64,000 nucleotides of DNA from Methanolobus vulcani (lineage in GTDB: Archaea; Halobacteriota; Methanosarcinia; Methanosarcinales; Methanosarcinaceae). Under the pieces are notes generated by a model. That model did no database searches. It was not told where the DNA came from and worked only from the letters and a program-made list of their open reading frames with translations. A program made the translations under genes and the position numbers. The stretch lies in assembly GCF_006546655.1 (NCBI RefSeq), contig NZ_VIAQ01000006.1, positions 248,001 through 312,000 of the forward strand. Direction: 5' to 3'. Of the stretch, positions 36,257 to 45,970 are shown piece after piece (within the stretch, counting starts at the first letter, position 1; every line of letters begins with the position of its first letter).

Positions 36257-37477
36257 ATGAAAGCAAGAATCTTCCTTACTATTATTTTTGCATTGTTTCT
36301 GGTGACTTCACAAGTTCAAGCCAGTGAAAATCAAAGTGATGAGAGTGTATCTGATGAAGCAATAGATCAGCTTATACAGGAGCTTGGTAATTCCAATACT
36401 ACAATCAAATCAAATGCTGCTAAAAGTTTAGTTAATATTGGTGACCCTGCAGTTGAGCCCTTGATTACAGCTCTGAATGATGAAAATTACGACGTCAGGG
36501 AAAATGCAGCTCTTGTACTTGGAAAAATAGGTAATGAAACTGCAATTGAGCCTTTGATTACAGCTCTTTCAGAGCAGGAATGGGAAGAAACACAGGAAGA
36601 AGAGGAATTTGGTCGGGCACTTGAAACTGCTCTTGGAAGTTTTGGTGAACCAGCGGTTGAACCACTAGCTGAGTTTTTAAAAGAAAAGGAGTATAGTCAT
36701 TCGGTAGGACATGCTATTGCTGCTCTTGAACCAATAGGAGAACCTGCGGTTCCTGTATTGGTTCAGTTGCTTTATACAGAACTCAGGGTTGAAGCAGCTT
36801 ATCATCTGAGAATGATTGGTGAACCTGCTGAAGATTATTTGATTCCATTATTATCAGATGCTAATCCCCAGGTAAGAGATAGAGCAGCAGAAGCACTAAT
36901 AGGAACAACTAATCCAGATGCAATAGAACCATTGACTAAATTGCTGGATGATGAAAATGAGTATGCAAGGAACAAAGCAAGAAGAGCCCTGGAAATAATG
37001 GAAAACCAATCCCCTGAGACAGAGAGTTTTCTTTACGGAAGAGAACGTGAGTTCTTTGTAGAAGATGAAAAAAGAGAGTGGTTGAGTTCACTCGAACCAA
37101 TTGTGAAGGGAAGAAGTGAATACATAATGCCATATTTTTATCCGGATGGTCCTGTAATAGGATATGGTTTGAATTTTCAAGGATATTTAATAGTTGATCT
37201 TCTCATAGGCTCTGAAGTAAATGAGAGTCTTATGGCTGAGATTTACAGTGTCATTGATGAAGAGGCTCTTAAAAATGGTGTTGAGGAGGTTCCGGTTCTA
37301 TTTTCATTTGAATCTATGCCGGTTCCGGATGAAGCTGTAGATGAGGATGTAGCGATTGATGGTAGCTTAGAACTTACGACTAGTACAAATACATTAAATG
37401 AACCTTTACTAAAAGGTTTTATGTCAATGATATTGATTATTCTCATTATAGGACTTTTGTTGAGTAGAAAGACATAA
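36257..37477 (+). CDS. Exported HEAT-repeat protein with C-terminal anchor
   Basis: 406 residues. Signal peptide (about 1-22, ending VQAS), five or six PBS-lyase-type HEAT repeats of about 30 residues (about 35-255, pattern IGDPAVEPLITALxD.xxxVRxxAAxALG), a unique domain (about 260-370) and a C-terminal membrane helix followed by RKT. Likely a surface or periplasm-like scaffold anchored in the membrane. Partner unknown. Confidence 0.83.
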   Translation: MKARIFLTIIFALFLVTSQVQASENQSDESVSDEAIDQLIQELGNSNTTIKSNAAKSLVNIGDPAVEPLITALNDENYDVRENAALVLGKIGNETAIEPLITALSEQEWEETQEEEEFGRALETALGSFGEPAVEPLAEFLKEKEYSHSVGHAIAALEPIGEPAVPVLVQLLYTELRVEAAYHLRMIGEPAEDYLIPLLSDANPQVRDRAAEALIGTTNPDAIEPLTKLLDDENEYARNKARRALEIMENQSPETESFLYGREREFFVEDEKREWLSSLEPIVKGRSEYIMPYFYPDGPVIGYGLNFQGYLIVDLLIGSEVNESLMAEIYSVIDEEALKNGVEEVPVLFSFESMPVPDEAVDEDVAIDGSLELTTSTNTLNEPLLKGFMSMILIILIIGLLLSRKT

Positions 37478-37487
37478 CAAAATCTCT

Positions 37488-37847
37488 CTACTCTTCCGGT
37501 ATCGGAAGCCCATGCTGTCTCAAAAAAGATAACTTATCCCAGTATCCTCTCTGAAAAACGATCTTATCATTTATAACATGGAAAAATCCACATCCACGAA
37601 GTCCCAGAGGATCTTTCCACTCCAGAATTGCCCACTCGCCATCTTCAAAAATGTTCTCAACTATGCAGACCATTTCAGCACGTGCAAACTCTTCTTTGAA
37701 CATCTTCCCGATAGCTTCTTTTCCTTCCACCGGTTCCTCAGGAACCTGATAGTTCACGGCTGTCTCGCTGTACATTTCAGCAAGGCCGGATGAGTCTGCA
37801 TTATTGAAAGTTTGAACCCATTTTTGAATAAGTTCTTTCGGACGCAT
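37488..37847 (-). CDS. SnoaL/NTF2-like protein
   Basis: 119 residues with the pattern of the NTF2-like fold: N-terminal helix (KELIQKWVQTFNNADSSGLAEMY) split by a turn, then strands including EWAILEWKDP and GCGFFHVINDKI. These small cone-shaped proteins bind varied ligands or act as isomerases; no function can be given. The gene ends in TAG, next stop 14 codons later. GGAGC precedes the start. Confidence 0.78.
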   Translation of the reverse strand: MRPKELIQKWVQTFNNADSSGLAEMYSETAVNYQVPEEPVEGKEAIGKMFKEEFARAEMVCIVENIFEDGEWAILEWKDPLGLRGCGFFHVINDKIVFQRGYWDKLSFLRQHGLPIPEE

Positions 37848-37876
37848 GTCTTTTGCTCCTTAATTATCTGTAACTC

Positions 37877-38476
37877 TCATTTTTTGCTAATCAATGGAAT
37901 ATCCGGCAAGTTCTCATAAACCTCATCATACCTCTTATATTTGCTAAGAACTTCAACTACAGGTAGAATCGGGTCTGCCCATATTTCAGGCAGGTCAGCT
38001 TCACCTTCGATTCTTATATTATATGCAAGCTGTTCATGAGGTGGGTTAAACTGAGCATTCACTCCTTCTTTATTTCCTCTTGCATCAATTCGGTACCATC
38101 CAGACTCTTTTAGATAAACTGCATTCAGGGCGTGCAAACAAAATGGTCCACCTTCTGCATTATCATCCCTGCTCAGACGCTGGTAACAGATTCCTGCCGG
38201 AATTGAGTTTGCCCTGAGAAGTGCTGCAAGAAGATGACTTTTGGCATAGCAGTAGCCTGTTTCATACTCAAGAACCTCGGATGCTTTCAGGGTGACAGGA
38301 TTCATACGGTAGTCATAGCTGTGTTTGATCTCGTCCCTGACGAACTCGAAGCAGAATCTGGTTATTTCTGCTGGGTCTTGACTGTCACCTGCAAGTTCTT
38401 TTGCTTTTTTGATGACGGCTGGGTGATCGAAGTCGATGATATCCGTTGGTTTTAGATAATCCTGCATTTCTGGCAT
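37877..38476 (-). CDS. Transglutaminase-like cysteine protease-fold protein
   Basis: 199 residues. The catalytic triad of the transglutaminase-like superfamily is visible: Cys in TGYCYAKSHLLAALLR (about residue 75), His in CLHALNAVYL (about 117), Asp in RIDARGN (about 132). No signal peptide, so probably cytoplasmic. Substrate unknown; archaeal homologs may act as peptidases or peptide N-glycanase-like enzymes. 30 bp upstream of the SnoaL-like gene in the same direction. Confidence 0.87.
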   Translation of the reverse strand: MPEMQDYLKPTDIIDFDHPAVIKKAKELAGDSQDPAEITRFCFEFVRDEIKHSYDYRMNPVTLKASEVLEYETGYCYAKSHLLAALLRANSIPAGICYQRLSRDDNAEGGPFCLHALNAVYLKESGWYRIDARGNKEGVNAQFNPPHEQLAYNIRIEGEADLPEIWADPILPVVEVLSKYKRYDEVYENLPDIPLISKK

Positions 38477-38692
38477 AAGTCAACAGTGTGATATTCCTTC
38501 CATTTCAGAAATACTATACGGTAAATAGGAATCTATTGGATAGTTGGACAATATGGCCATAAGGAATAAATAATATGTTCCGGTAAGAAATTTTCTTAGA
38601 AAGCTATACAAAAAAATTCTAGCAATATTTGATGAGATTGGTTGATGGTCACTATATACTAAGCTGTGATTTTTGGATAAACTTAGAGGATT

Positions 38693-39502
38693 ATGAGAAT
38701 TGGTTCATTGGTTAGAGCAGGCTTAATCCTGATTATTATTTTTGGAACGGTATTAACAGTCTGCACTTTAAATGGTGATGATGGTTACCGTGTTAAAAAA
38801 AGTCCATTTTTCTATCTATACCATCCTTCTGCGTTGTTGCACCCATTTGGCGGTGGTGATGAGCACGAGTATATTGTCACTCCGGGGCATTTACCTCTTG
38901 AAGAAGGTGATGTAGTTGATGACAGCGGTGCAGACAAGCAAATCACTTTCTGGGAATTACCTTTGTGGATACAACTATCTGTCATAAGCGGAGCTGTATT
39001 TTCCACAGTAACACTATTAAAATGTCTTCCACTTCTTCTCGGCAAAGTACTATCAAAAGGTATTAATCCAAAAATGCAGGAAATTGCTTCTTACATAGCA
39101 GAGAATCCTGGTTGTATGGAATCTGAGATTGCTCAGGATCTTGACCTGAAGAGAGGTACTCTAAGGTACTATCTTTCAAGACTTTCCTCTGATAATAGAA
39201 TACAGAAATTTAAAAAAGGCAAGTTAAAAGGTCTCTTTCATATCACTTCTTCTAAAACAGAAGAGCAAAAAGTGCTTCATCTTCACAGGAAGAACGAGAA
39301 CCGTAAAAGGATACTCGAGATTATAACTGAAAGACCGGGTATTACAGGAAAGGAGCTTGCTAACCTGCTCAAGATTGATAAAAGTACAGTTCATTGGCAC
39401 ATCAAAGAACTTCACAAGGATGATTTGATCGATTCCAAAAAGAATGGACGTTATAAAATGTACTATCCACATGTTTCGATTTTATCTGATGATATTGATT
39501 GA
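38693..39502 (+). CDS. Membrane-anchored double winged-helix regulator
   Basis: 269 residues. An N-terminal hydrophobic segment (about 8-27) and a second one (about 91-115) place residues 30-90 outside; two winged helix domains follow (about 125-185 and 200-262, the second with PGITGKELANLLKIDKSTVHWHIKEL). Such tandem MarR/ArsR-like helices on a membrane anchor are common in Methanosarcinales. Targets are unknown; a TATA box (ACTATATACTAAG) lies about 40 bp upstream. Confidence 0.82.
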   Translation: MRIGSLVRAGLILIIIFGTVLTVCTLNGDDGYRVKKSPFFYLYHPSALLHPFGGGDEHEYIVTPGHLPLEEGDVVDDSGADKQITFWELPLWIQLSVISGAVFSTVTLLKCLPLLLGKVLSKGINPKMQEIASYIAENPGCMESEIAQDLDLKRGTLRYYLSRLSSDNRIQKFKKGKLKGLFHITSSKTEEQKVLHLHRKNENRKRILEIITERPGITGKELANLLKIDKSTVHWHIKELHKDDLIDSKKNGRYKMYYPHVSILSDDID

Positions 39503-39559
39503 AATGAGTTTTTCATGAAAAAGAGAAATTCCATCCAAAAAGGATGGAGTATCTTCAAA

Positions 39560-40471
39560 TCAAGCTATTGACATGCCAAAGTTTATGAATGCTTTTCCAT
39601 TATCTGAGTCATTAATGATGTCTATACTAGCTGCAGAATAGTCATAGGCATCGGGTATGAAATTATACGTGGCAGTTACATTGTCTTCTAAGGTTGCTTT
39701 ATAGATGTAATTATCATCAGTGTTTTCCATCTCGGGTGAGATGACATATTCATTAGGACCTAAAGCATATGTATTTGCGAATATTAGTGTTCCTGCAGAA
39801 TCGAATAATTCAACTGAGATTGTATGTGGATATTCATCACTATTGTAGACTGAAAATTCCAGAGGGAGTTCTTTTCCGGAAGGGTATGAACTGATTATAG
39901 ATTTAAGGTCGGATTCTTTATAGGCAACGTATACTGTTCTTTTAGTATTGTTGTCCATTACCCATCCGATTTGCTCGATCACATATCGTTCATTGGTTGA
40001 ATCAATTGTTCCCAGAACAGTTTGATTGTCCATGGTAAAAAGGACTTTACTTGTTTCTGTTTGGTCCCTGATTATTCCATTGTATTGATATATTGGCTCC
40101 ATTTCTCTTTCAACGGTGTTTCCGTTTTCATCATCGAATAATTCTTTTGTGTCTTCGTTTACCCAGATACCGGGTTCCATCTCTAAAACGAAACTTGTAC
40201 CTGCAAGATTGAGATTCATTGTTCCAGTATCTGCGGTTTGTTTAAATTTTGCAGCATCTATTATGATTAATTCGTATTTTGTTATTATTGATGGAATATC
40301 AATGCTGCTTTCTTCGTAAGATGCCGGATCAATGTTTTGAATATATCCTTCAGGATGCTCGTAATTGGTGTTTCCAGAGTACGAAGTTACTGTGAATACA
40401 AAGGCCATGCATGCAACAATTAATATTGGGAATAATATCAACATTCTATTCTTACTGATTTTTAGGCTCAT
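39560..40471 (-). CDS. Membrane-anchored exported protein, function unknown
   Basis: 303 residues: one N-terminal hydrophobic segment (about 10-30) that looks like an uncleaved signal anchor, then a soluble, beta-rich, Asp/Asn/Thr-rich outer domain without Cys. No family recognised. First of a run of small membrane and exported proteins on the minus strand. Confidence 0.7.
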   Translation of the reverse strand: MSLKISKNRMLILFPILIVACMAFVFTVTSYSGNTNYEHPEGYIQNIDPASYEESSIDIPSIITKYELIIIDAAKFKQTADTGTMNLNLAGTSFVLEMEPGIWVNEDTKELFDDENGNTVEREMEPIYQYNGIIRDQTETSKVLFTMDNQTVLGTIDSTNERYVIEQIGWVMDNNTKRTVYVAYKESDLKSIISSYPSGKELPLEFSVYNSDEYPHTISVELFDSAGTLIFANTYALGPNEYVISPEMENTDDNYIYKATLEDNVTATYNFIPDAYDYSAASIDIINDSDNGKAFINFGMSIA

Positions 40472-40497
40472 TCCTAAACACCCTCTACAACATCATT

Positions 40498-40854
40498 TCA
40501 ATCTGCCCACACAATATTAATATGGTAATAGTTATCTCCAATTTTCATGAACTCAGTATCATTGTTGTACAGAATCAAGTCAAATTCATGCAGATTATCC
40601 ATAACCTCTTCATCCTCATAAGGAACTTTAATATCGTCCCCCGGAGAGGACACCGCTTTGAGTATATAGGGATAGTTTTCCAGTTCCTTCTGAGTAAATT
40701 CCACAAAATTGTTTGGTTCTTCCTGGACTTGCCTTGCCGACACATAAAGGCCTGCTCCGGGGTGGTATATCACTGAAAAGAAGATGGCCAGCAAGAACAC
40801 AGCTAAAAATACGAATATTCCTGCAATGGTCTTTAGATTGGTATTCTGTTTCAT
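40498..40854 (-). CDS. Small membrane-anchored protein (paralog of the gene at 41672)
   Basis: 118 residues: a hydrophobic N-terminal helix (about 10-30) and a soluble domain with FVEFTQKELENYPYILKAV and FMKIGDNYYHINI. The same two patterns occur in the broken gene at 41672 (FVIVTEEELNDYPALKEAI; VIKFRDEYYQIMF), so they form a lineage-specific family. Function unknown. Confidence 0.7.
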   Translation of the reverse strand: MKQNTNLKTIAGIFVFLAVFLLAIFFSVIYHPGAGLYVSARQVQEEPNNFVEFTQKELENYPYILKAVSSPGDDIKVPYEDEEVMDNLHEFDLILYNNDTEFMKIGDNYYHINIVWAD

Positions 40855-40894
40855 TTTATCTCAGATTTATAATTTGATTATCGTATTCATCGTA

Positions 40895-41659
40895 TCAGCT
40901 ATCTGTTATCATCACTTTGTTGTAGTGCTTGATGTATAGTATACCTAATATTGGAACTAAAAGGAACAAGAATTTTCCAATGTTCATTAAAATCTCAGTC
41001 CAGAAGAACTTGATCATTATGTCATCAATCAAACCAAATTTGAGTCGGATTGTCTGTAAAATAACTGGGATAATGGCACAGATCAATGGCAACAGGGCAA
41101 TTTGTTTCATCTCTTTTGTAATTTTCTCCCTATCATAATCTATTGAGGGCAACAGGTAGATCAACAGGCTGGCAGGGAGAATTACAACATAGAAAACATC
41201 TGGAATTAGTAAGTTGTATGGGAAATTCATATTAAATATCCATTCAATTAAGGGATTTGCCACAAGTTCGACCAATCTCTGAACAGGGATTAACAATGTG
41301 TAGGTAAAAGGGTCAGTTTCTCTTACATACATCACAATTCTGATTTGTACAGCAAAAGCTGTTAAAGTATGGATTATACCCACGATCAGTAAAGGCATGC
41401 AGTACAGGACTTTTTTGAGATCGTTTCTACTCCGTACAATATTCTGTATAATTGCAACTATCGGAACGATATACAATAAGAACAAACCCAGTGTAACAAG
41501 TACCAGGGATACTTCCAGACCGGAATGAATACCTGTTCCTATAATCAGGATTGCTGATAGTATCATTATAAAAAGCCATATATGATATGTGAAAAAAAGA
41601 ATAGATTCAAAAGGCATCTTCTTTCCAAATTCTGAGATGAATTGAGCTATAGAATCCAT
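40895..41659 (-). CDS. Polytopic membrane protein, function unknown
   Basis: 254 residues with six or seven hydrophobic segments and few charged residues apart from a cytosolic loop near 175-190 (YDREKITKEMKQ). No motif recognised. It lies between two copies of the small anchored protein family, which suggests a functional set. Confidence 0.7.
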   Translation of the reverse strand: MDSIAQFISEFGKKMPFESILFFTYHIWLFIMILSAILIIGTGIHSGLEVSLVLVTLGLFLLYIVPIVAIIQNIVRSRNDLKKVLYCMPLLIVGIIHTLTAFAVQIRIVMYVRETDPFTYTLLIPVQRLVELVANPLIEWIFNMNFPYNLLIPDVFYVVILPASLLIYLLPSIDYDREKITKEMKQIALLPLICAIIPVILQTIRLKFGLIDDIMIKFFWTEILMNIGKFLFLLVPILGILYIKHYNKVMITDS

Positions 41660-41671
41660 TTAAAATCATCC

Positions 41672-42042
41672 CTATGCAGTTGCAAACATGATTTGATAGT
41701 ATTCGTCCCTGAATTTGATTACATGAGAACCCTTTTCGTCAAGAAAATCTATTGTTTTGCTCCATTCATGAGGATTTGCTTTTACATAACTCTGTGTATC
41801 TATTGCTTCTTTGAGTGCTGGATAGTCATTTAGTTCTTCTTCCGTAACTATGACAAACTCATCAGGGACAGTATCCAGTAGTCTGGCATCAATTTCTTTT
41901 GAGTACATGTGGTTGTAAGCACTCCACATAAAGAAGGCTGCAAAGAGCAGGAAAAATACAACAATCAACAATCCAAGTGCTTTTGCTATCGAAACATATG
42001 AATTTTTCTTATTTTCATCGAGTTTTTTTTCTCAATTGGCAT
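41672..42042 (-). pseudogene. Small membrane-anchored protein, frame broken in an A8 tract
   Basis: The frame ending at 41672 (TAG) encodes a membrane helix and the soluble domain shared with the gene at 40498, but has only TTG starts near 41971. An ATG at 42042, with GTGG four bases upstream, begins a lysine-rich N terminus in another frame; the two join if the run of eight A (42023-42030 on the plus strand, T) had nine. The joined protein would have about 123 residues, MPIEKKK... then SIAKALGLL. So either one base is missing in the sequence, or the gene is out of frame or slips. Confidence 0.6.
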
Positions 42043-42085
42043 AGTACCACTTCTTTTTCTCAAGCAGTTCTCAATTTGTATAATG

Positions 42086-42475
42086 CTAAGCTGAGGTAAC
42101 AACCTTCATATCTCTCATTAATAGTATCCCGCCAAGTACAAGCAAAAATCCTGCTGGAATCCATAAAAATCCCATGAATATGAATCCAACTACACCCGAT
42201 GCAATTATGATGAGTGCAGAATTACGAACATTTTCCGATAATCTGTAAGCTGCTATGATTCCAATAACTGCAAGTACTGTTGATGAAAATGTATAGATTG
42301 CCAGCACTGTGCCTGGGTCAGATATTCCCAGTACTGGTGTCACACCATAAACAAAGGCTATACCAATACCATTGGTATGTATTATTCCTTTAACTATGCC
42401 GAAGAAGCCTAAACTTATGCAGATGCCTAAAATTCCACCAATTATTGCCAGGTATCTTCCTCGGTTTTCTGTCAT
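42086..42475 (-). CDS. Four-helix membrane protein (DUF4064-like)
   Basis: 129 residues with four hydrophobic segments; begins GRYLAIIGGILGIC, a pattern seen in DUF4064-type small membrane proteins. Function unknown. Ends in TAG with a TGA five codons later. Confidence 0.68.
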   Translation of the reverse strand: MTENRGRYLAIIGGILGICISLGFFGIVKGIIHTNGIGIAFVYGVTPVLGISDPGTVLAIYTFSSTVLAVIGIIAAYRLSENVRNSALIIIASGVVGFIFMGFLWIPAGFLLVLGGILLMRDMKVVTSA

Positions 42476-42725
42476 TTAATTACTCCATATTTTTTACAAA
42501 AATTACTATATTCTTAAATAAGTTCATAAATTAAATAAAAATTACATGCAATTTATTTATTGATTATGGTCATACAATCCAACTAATGTTTTCAGCAGGG
42601 TAAAGTCAGGACTGGCAAATAGATTGATTGGATGCATTGGCCATAAAAAATATATAGTTTGCTAAAAAATTAGTACAAAGTTAAACAAATTTTCTGATAT
42701 TATCTGAGTTTAAAGGACAAAGACC

Positions 42726-44363
42726 GTGAATCTTAGAATAATCACATTAATGCTCTTTCTTTTCCTTACTGTTGGTTGTGTCTCTGCAACTACAATAACA
42801 GTAGGTGACAACAGCAACACAAATCTTTCTTTCAGTTCCATACAGGATGCGATAGATCAGGCTCAAAAGGATGATTCTATAATCATTTACAGTGGAACAT
42901 ATTCTGAAACTCTCACGGTGGACAAACCTTTAAGCATAAGCTCTTTTTCGCTTGACCCTGAAGATGTTGTTATTACTTCTAATAACTCATCTGCTCCAAT
43001 AATTCGTATAACATCAGATAATGTTAAGATAACTGGACTGACTATTACAGGAGATAGTTCCAATCCTTCTGTTGCGGGTATATTCATCGAGAATGCAAAG
43101 AGTTGCGATGTAAGTAACAACATGATTTCTAACACGCAGAACGGTGTTTACATCGAGTCCTCTTCAGTTAATAAGATTCAATCTAATACTGTTCTTTCAA
43201 ATACTGAACATGGGATTTATCTTTTTGATTCTACACTGAATATTCTGGGAAATAACAATGTTCAGAATAACAAACGTGGTTTTTATGTGGATGAATCTGA
43301 TCAGATTACCATTGAAGGTAATAACGTCAGTAATAACCAGATGTATGGAATAGCCCTCAGGAAATCCTCATTCTGCACAATTACCGAGAATGAACTGATT
43401 CTCAATAATATCGGCCTGGCATTGACATCATCTGATGAAAACACAGTCTTTGGCAACAATCTCAATGAGAACAAGCAATATGGTCTCCATGTATGGCATT
43501 CAAACTCAAATTCAGTAACAGATAATTATTTTTCAGAAAATAAGGACTCAGGAATACGCTTAATTTCCTTGAGTTCAAACAACATATTCGAGCGAAATAG
43601 TTTCTACAGCAATCTGAACGGGATAACCATCGAAAGCACTGACAACAATATTATTAAAGATAATAAGTTCCGGTCAAATGAAGAATATGCTATTTACCAT
43701 CGATTTCCAGACGATAAAAATACCATTGAGGATAATTCATTTGCAGACAACCGTGCTGAAAATATAAAACTTAGTCCATTACAGGATATCCTCATTGTAA
43801 TCATCACTCTGATAATACTAACTATAATTGCTTTTCATTTCGGTTTATCCTGGTTGAAGAAGGGACTTTTTGGTTTGGTTATATTGATCATAATATCAGT
43901 TATTTTGCTTCTTGTATGGTATTTCCCATTCGAGTCCAGTTTGCCTGCAAACAATGTTTATGTTGAGAATTTAGATGCCAATTCAAGTTCCATAAACGAA
44001 ACACATTCAAGAGTAACAATTTCAATGAACTTGAACTATCAAAATAAGGATGCTTACCTTCATACAAACAATACTGGTGACATGATTGATAACCTGCCGG
44101 TCTTTGTTCAGGTAAGTGTTTCCACGCCAGCTGATGGTTCATATTCAGATGAAGATACAGAGTTGATACATGAAGAACAAGTAATTTTAGAGTACTTGGG
44201 TTCTAATCATTATGAATGTACAATTGATCTGGAATCTGGAAAGACATATGCGTATAATGTTGAAGTTAAATTGAGAAGAGAGCTGCCGTATCCTCATCCT
44301 TATTATGGAGAAGTGAAGTGGGAATTGCTTGGAGGACTCTCAGATGATATCGACTTGCGATGA
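42726..44363 (+). CDS. Exported right-handed beta-helix protein (NosD/CASH type) with membrane helices
   Basis: 545 residues from a GTG preceded by AAAGGACA. Signal peptide (about 1-21, ending VSA), then a parallel beta-helix of about 12 NosD-type repeats (about 50-345; IxxNxVxxNxxGIxL pattern), two membrane helices (about 353-373 and 380-400) and a C-terminal outer domain. CASH-domain proteins are usually carbohydrate- or surface-binding. It is the first gene of a three-gene plus-strand set. The 42476-42725 interval upstream shows no gene. Confidence 0.82.
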   Translation: MNLRIITLMLFLFLTVGCVSATTITVGDNSNTNLSFSSIQDAIDQAQKDDSIIIYSGTYSETLTVDKPLSISSFSLDPEDVVITSNNSSAPIIRITSDNVKITGLTITGDSSNPSVAGIFIENAKSCDVSNNMISNTQNGVYIESSSVNKIQSNTVLSNTEHGIYLFDSTLNILGNNNVQNNKRGFYVDESDQITIEGNNVSNNQMYGIALRKSSFCTITENELILNNIGLALTSSDENTVFGNNLNENKQYGLHVWHSNSNSVTDNYFSENKDSGIRLISLSSNNIFERNSFYSNLNGITIESTDNNIIKDNKFRSNEEYAIYHRFPDDKNTIEDNSFADNRAENIKLSPLQDILIVIITLIILTIIAFHFGLSWLKKGLFGLVILIIISVILLLVWYFPFESSLPANNVYVENLDANSSSINETHSRVTISMNLNYQNKDAYLHTNNTGDMIDNLPVFVQVSVSTPADGSYSDEDTELIHEEQVILEYLGSNHYECTIDLESGKTYAYNVEVKLRRELPYPHPYYGEVKWELLGGLSDDIDLR

Positions 44364-44402
44364 CAAATAAAACTATTTCAACAGCTATACAGGAAAATAA
44401 AA

Positions 44403-45212
44403 ATGAAGCAACTATACAAAATTGGATTATATCTACTCATAATCATTTCATTGATTTTCTCGCCAACATTATTTGGTGATAATAGTAACACTGACAGTGA
44501 TTATGATATAAAGAGCTATAATTACGACCTTATACTCACTTCAGACTCAAAGATAAGTAATGTAACTCTTTACATACCTATCCCTGCTAAAAATAATACA
44601 TCATCCATTAGTCCAAACCTTATGGAACGTTGTTCAGATGATTACCCTTCATGGAATTGTTCCATAATATACACAGAATATGGAGCAATGCTGGCTATGA
44701 GCATAGACAAGGTTACACCAATATTTTATTCAGAACCTATTGATGTACCTGTTCCAGATTCTCACGGTGAAATGGAAATAACTTTCATAGAATCAGACAC
44801 CTATTCAGAAGAAACACCTAACCCCCACGAAAACATTTACCTATCCGCAGGAGCGATAATCAATGATACTATTGATACCAAAAACCCTGTAGGTACTTCC
44901 GAAGTCCTGATGCCAAAATTCAACGTTGTAGAAAATGAAGAAAAAGCAGCATCTATGGTTGAACTTTATAATAAACCAAATGTGAAATTATATGACTTCG
45001 ATAGCATGATATATGCTCAATATGACGCACCGGATGATGCCAAAGTCCAGATATACATAACCTCAGATGGTTTAAATGAATGGTTCACTAGTGGCTGGAG
45101 ATCAAATAGTTTCAGGGAATCAATAATGACCACTCTGACTGGTCCTCAGAACGGATGGAGTCAGGTATCAGGTGAACTTATAACAGGAGAAGGAAGATAT
45201 CCATTGATATAA
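44403..45212 (+). CDS. Exported protein, function unknown
   Basis: 269 residues with an N-terminal signal sequence (about 5-25) and an Asn/Asp/Ser-rich soluble body, two Cys (about 79 and 88) that could form a disulfide. No membrane segment at the C terminus and no family recognised. It follows the beta-helix gene by 39 bp. Confidence 0.7.
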   Translation: MKQLYKIGLYLLIIISLIFSPTLFGDNSNTDSDYDIKSYNYDLILTSDSKISNVTLYIPIPAKNNTSSISPNLMERCSDDYPSWNCSIIYTEYGAMLAMSIDKVTPIFYSEPIDVPVPDSHGEMEITFIESDTYSEETPNPHENIYLSAGAIINDTIDTKNPVGTSEVLMPKFNVVENEEKAASMVELYNKPNVKLYDFDSMIYAQYDAPDDAKVQIYITSDGLNEWFTSGWRSNSFRESIMTTLTGPQNGWSQVSGELITGEGRYPLI

Positions 45213-45287
45213 TCCTTTAATCTCTTTTTTAACTTTCAATAAGGAACCATAAAGTTACGTAAAAATCTCACTTCTGGAGAAATAGAA

Positions 45288-45953
45288 TTGACATTCAAAT
45301 CAATAGTTAATAGAACAAACATCCCTTTGTTATTGATCTCATTTAGTTACTTATCAATGTGGGTCTTAGGTATAATTGCACATGTATTAATTCCATTTAC
45401 ACTCAAAATAAACATCCCCATTGATATAACGAACCACGTCGCACTCGTCCTCTTCTATATACTCTCCTTAATCCTTCCAGTTATAGGGACACTGTTATTT
45501 ATGAACGATGTAAAACGAAACTCAAATAGATGGTTTTTGGCAATTCCCTTCTTACTATCAATATTCTTGCTAACGTATCTTAGAGACTATCTCTATATGG
45601 GCCTTTTCTATGAGATCTCATTCATTTCAGACACTATCAGCTTGCCTTTCTTTGACTCAAAAATAGGATTGGCTTTTATATCAATATTTTACTCAATATC
45701 ATCTATACTACTCGTCCTCTCAATGTCGGACATCAGAAGAAAAGTAATGAGAATACCCATTGCACTTTCGATAGTTATGACTGCATCAATTACCATTAAC
45801 TTCTTAGTAAATCATTTTTCAAAGACATACATTCCTGAGAATCAAATATTCGGCATTTTGCATATCATCTGTATTCTATTATTTGGTCTCTTTCTTAGCT
45901 GGTTTGCTGTTTTTGAGAAAAAAGCCAACATGACTAAAATACAAAAAATATGA
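45288..45953 (+). CDS. Polytopic membrane protein, function unknown
   Basis: 221 residues, six hydrophobic segments. Starts with TTG at 45288 after GGAGA; no in-frame ATG lies nearby. It converges with ftr with only 17 bp between the stops. Family not recognised. Confidence 0.65.
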   Translation: MTFKSIVNRTNIPLLLISFSYLSMWVLGIIAHVLIPFTLKINIPIDITNHVALVLFYILSLILPVIGTLLFMNDVKRNSNRWFLAIPFLLSIFLLTYLRDYLYMGLFYEISFISDTISLPFFDSKIGLAFISIFYSISSILLVLSMSDIRRKVMRIPIALSIVMTASITINFLVNHFSKTYIPENQIFGILHIICILLFGLFLSWFAVFEKKANMTKIQKI

Positions 45954-45970
45954 AAAATGAAAGAGCCTTT

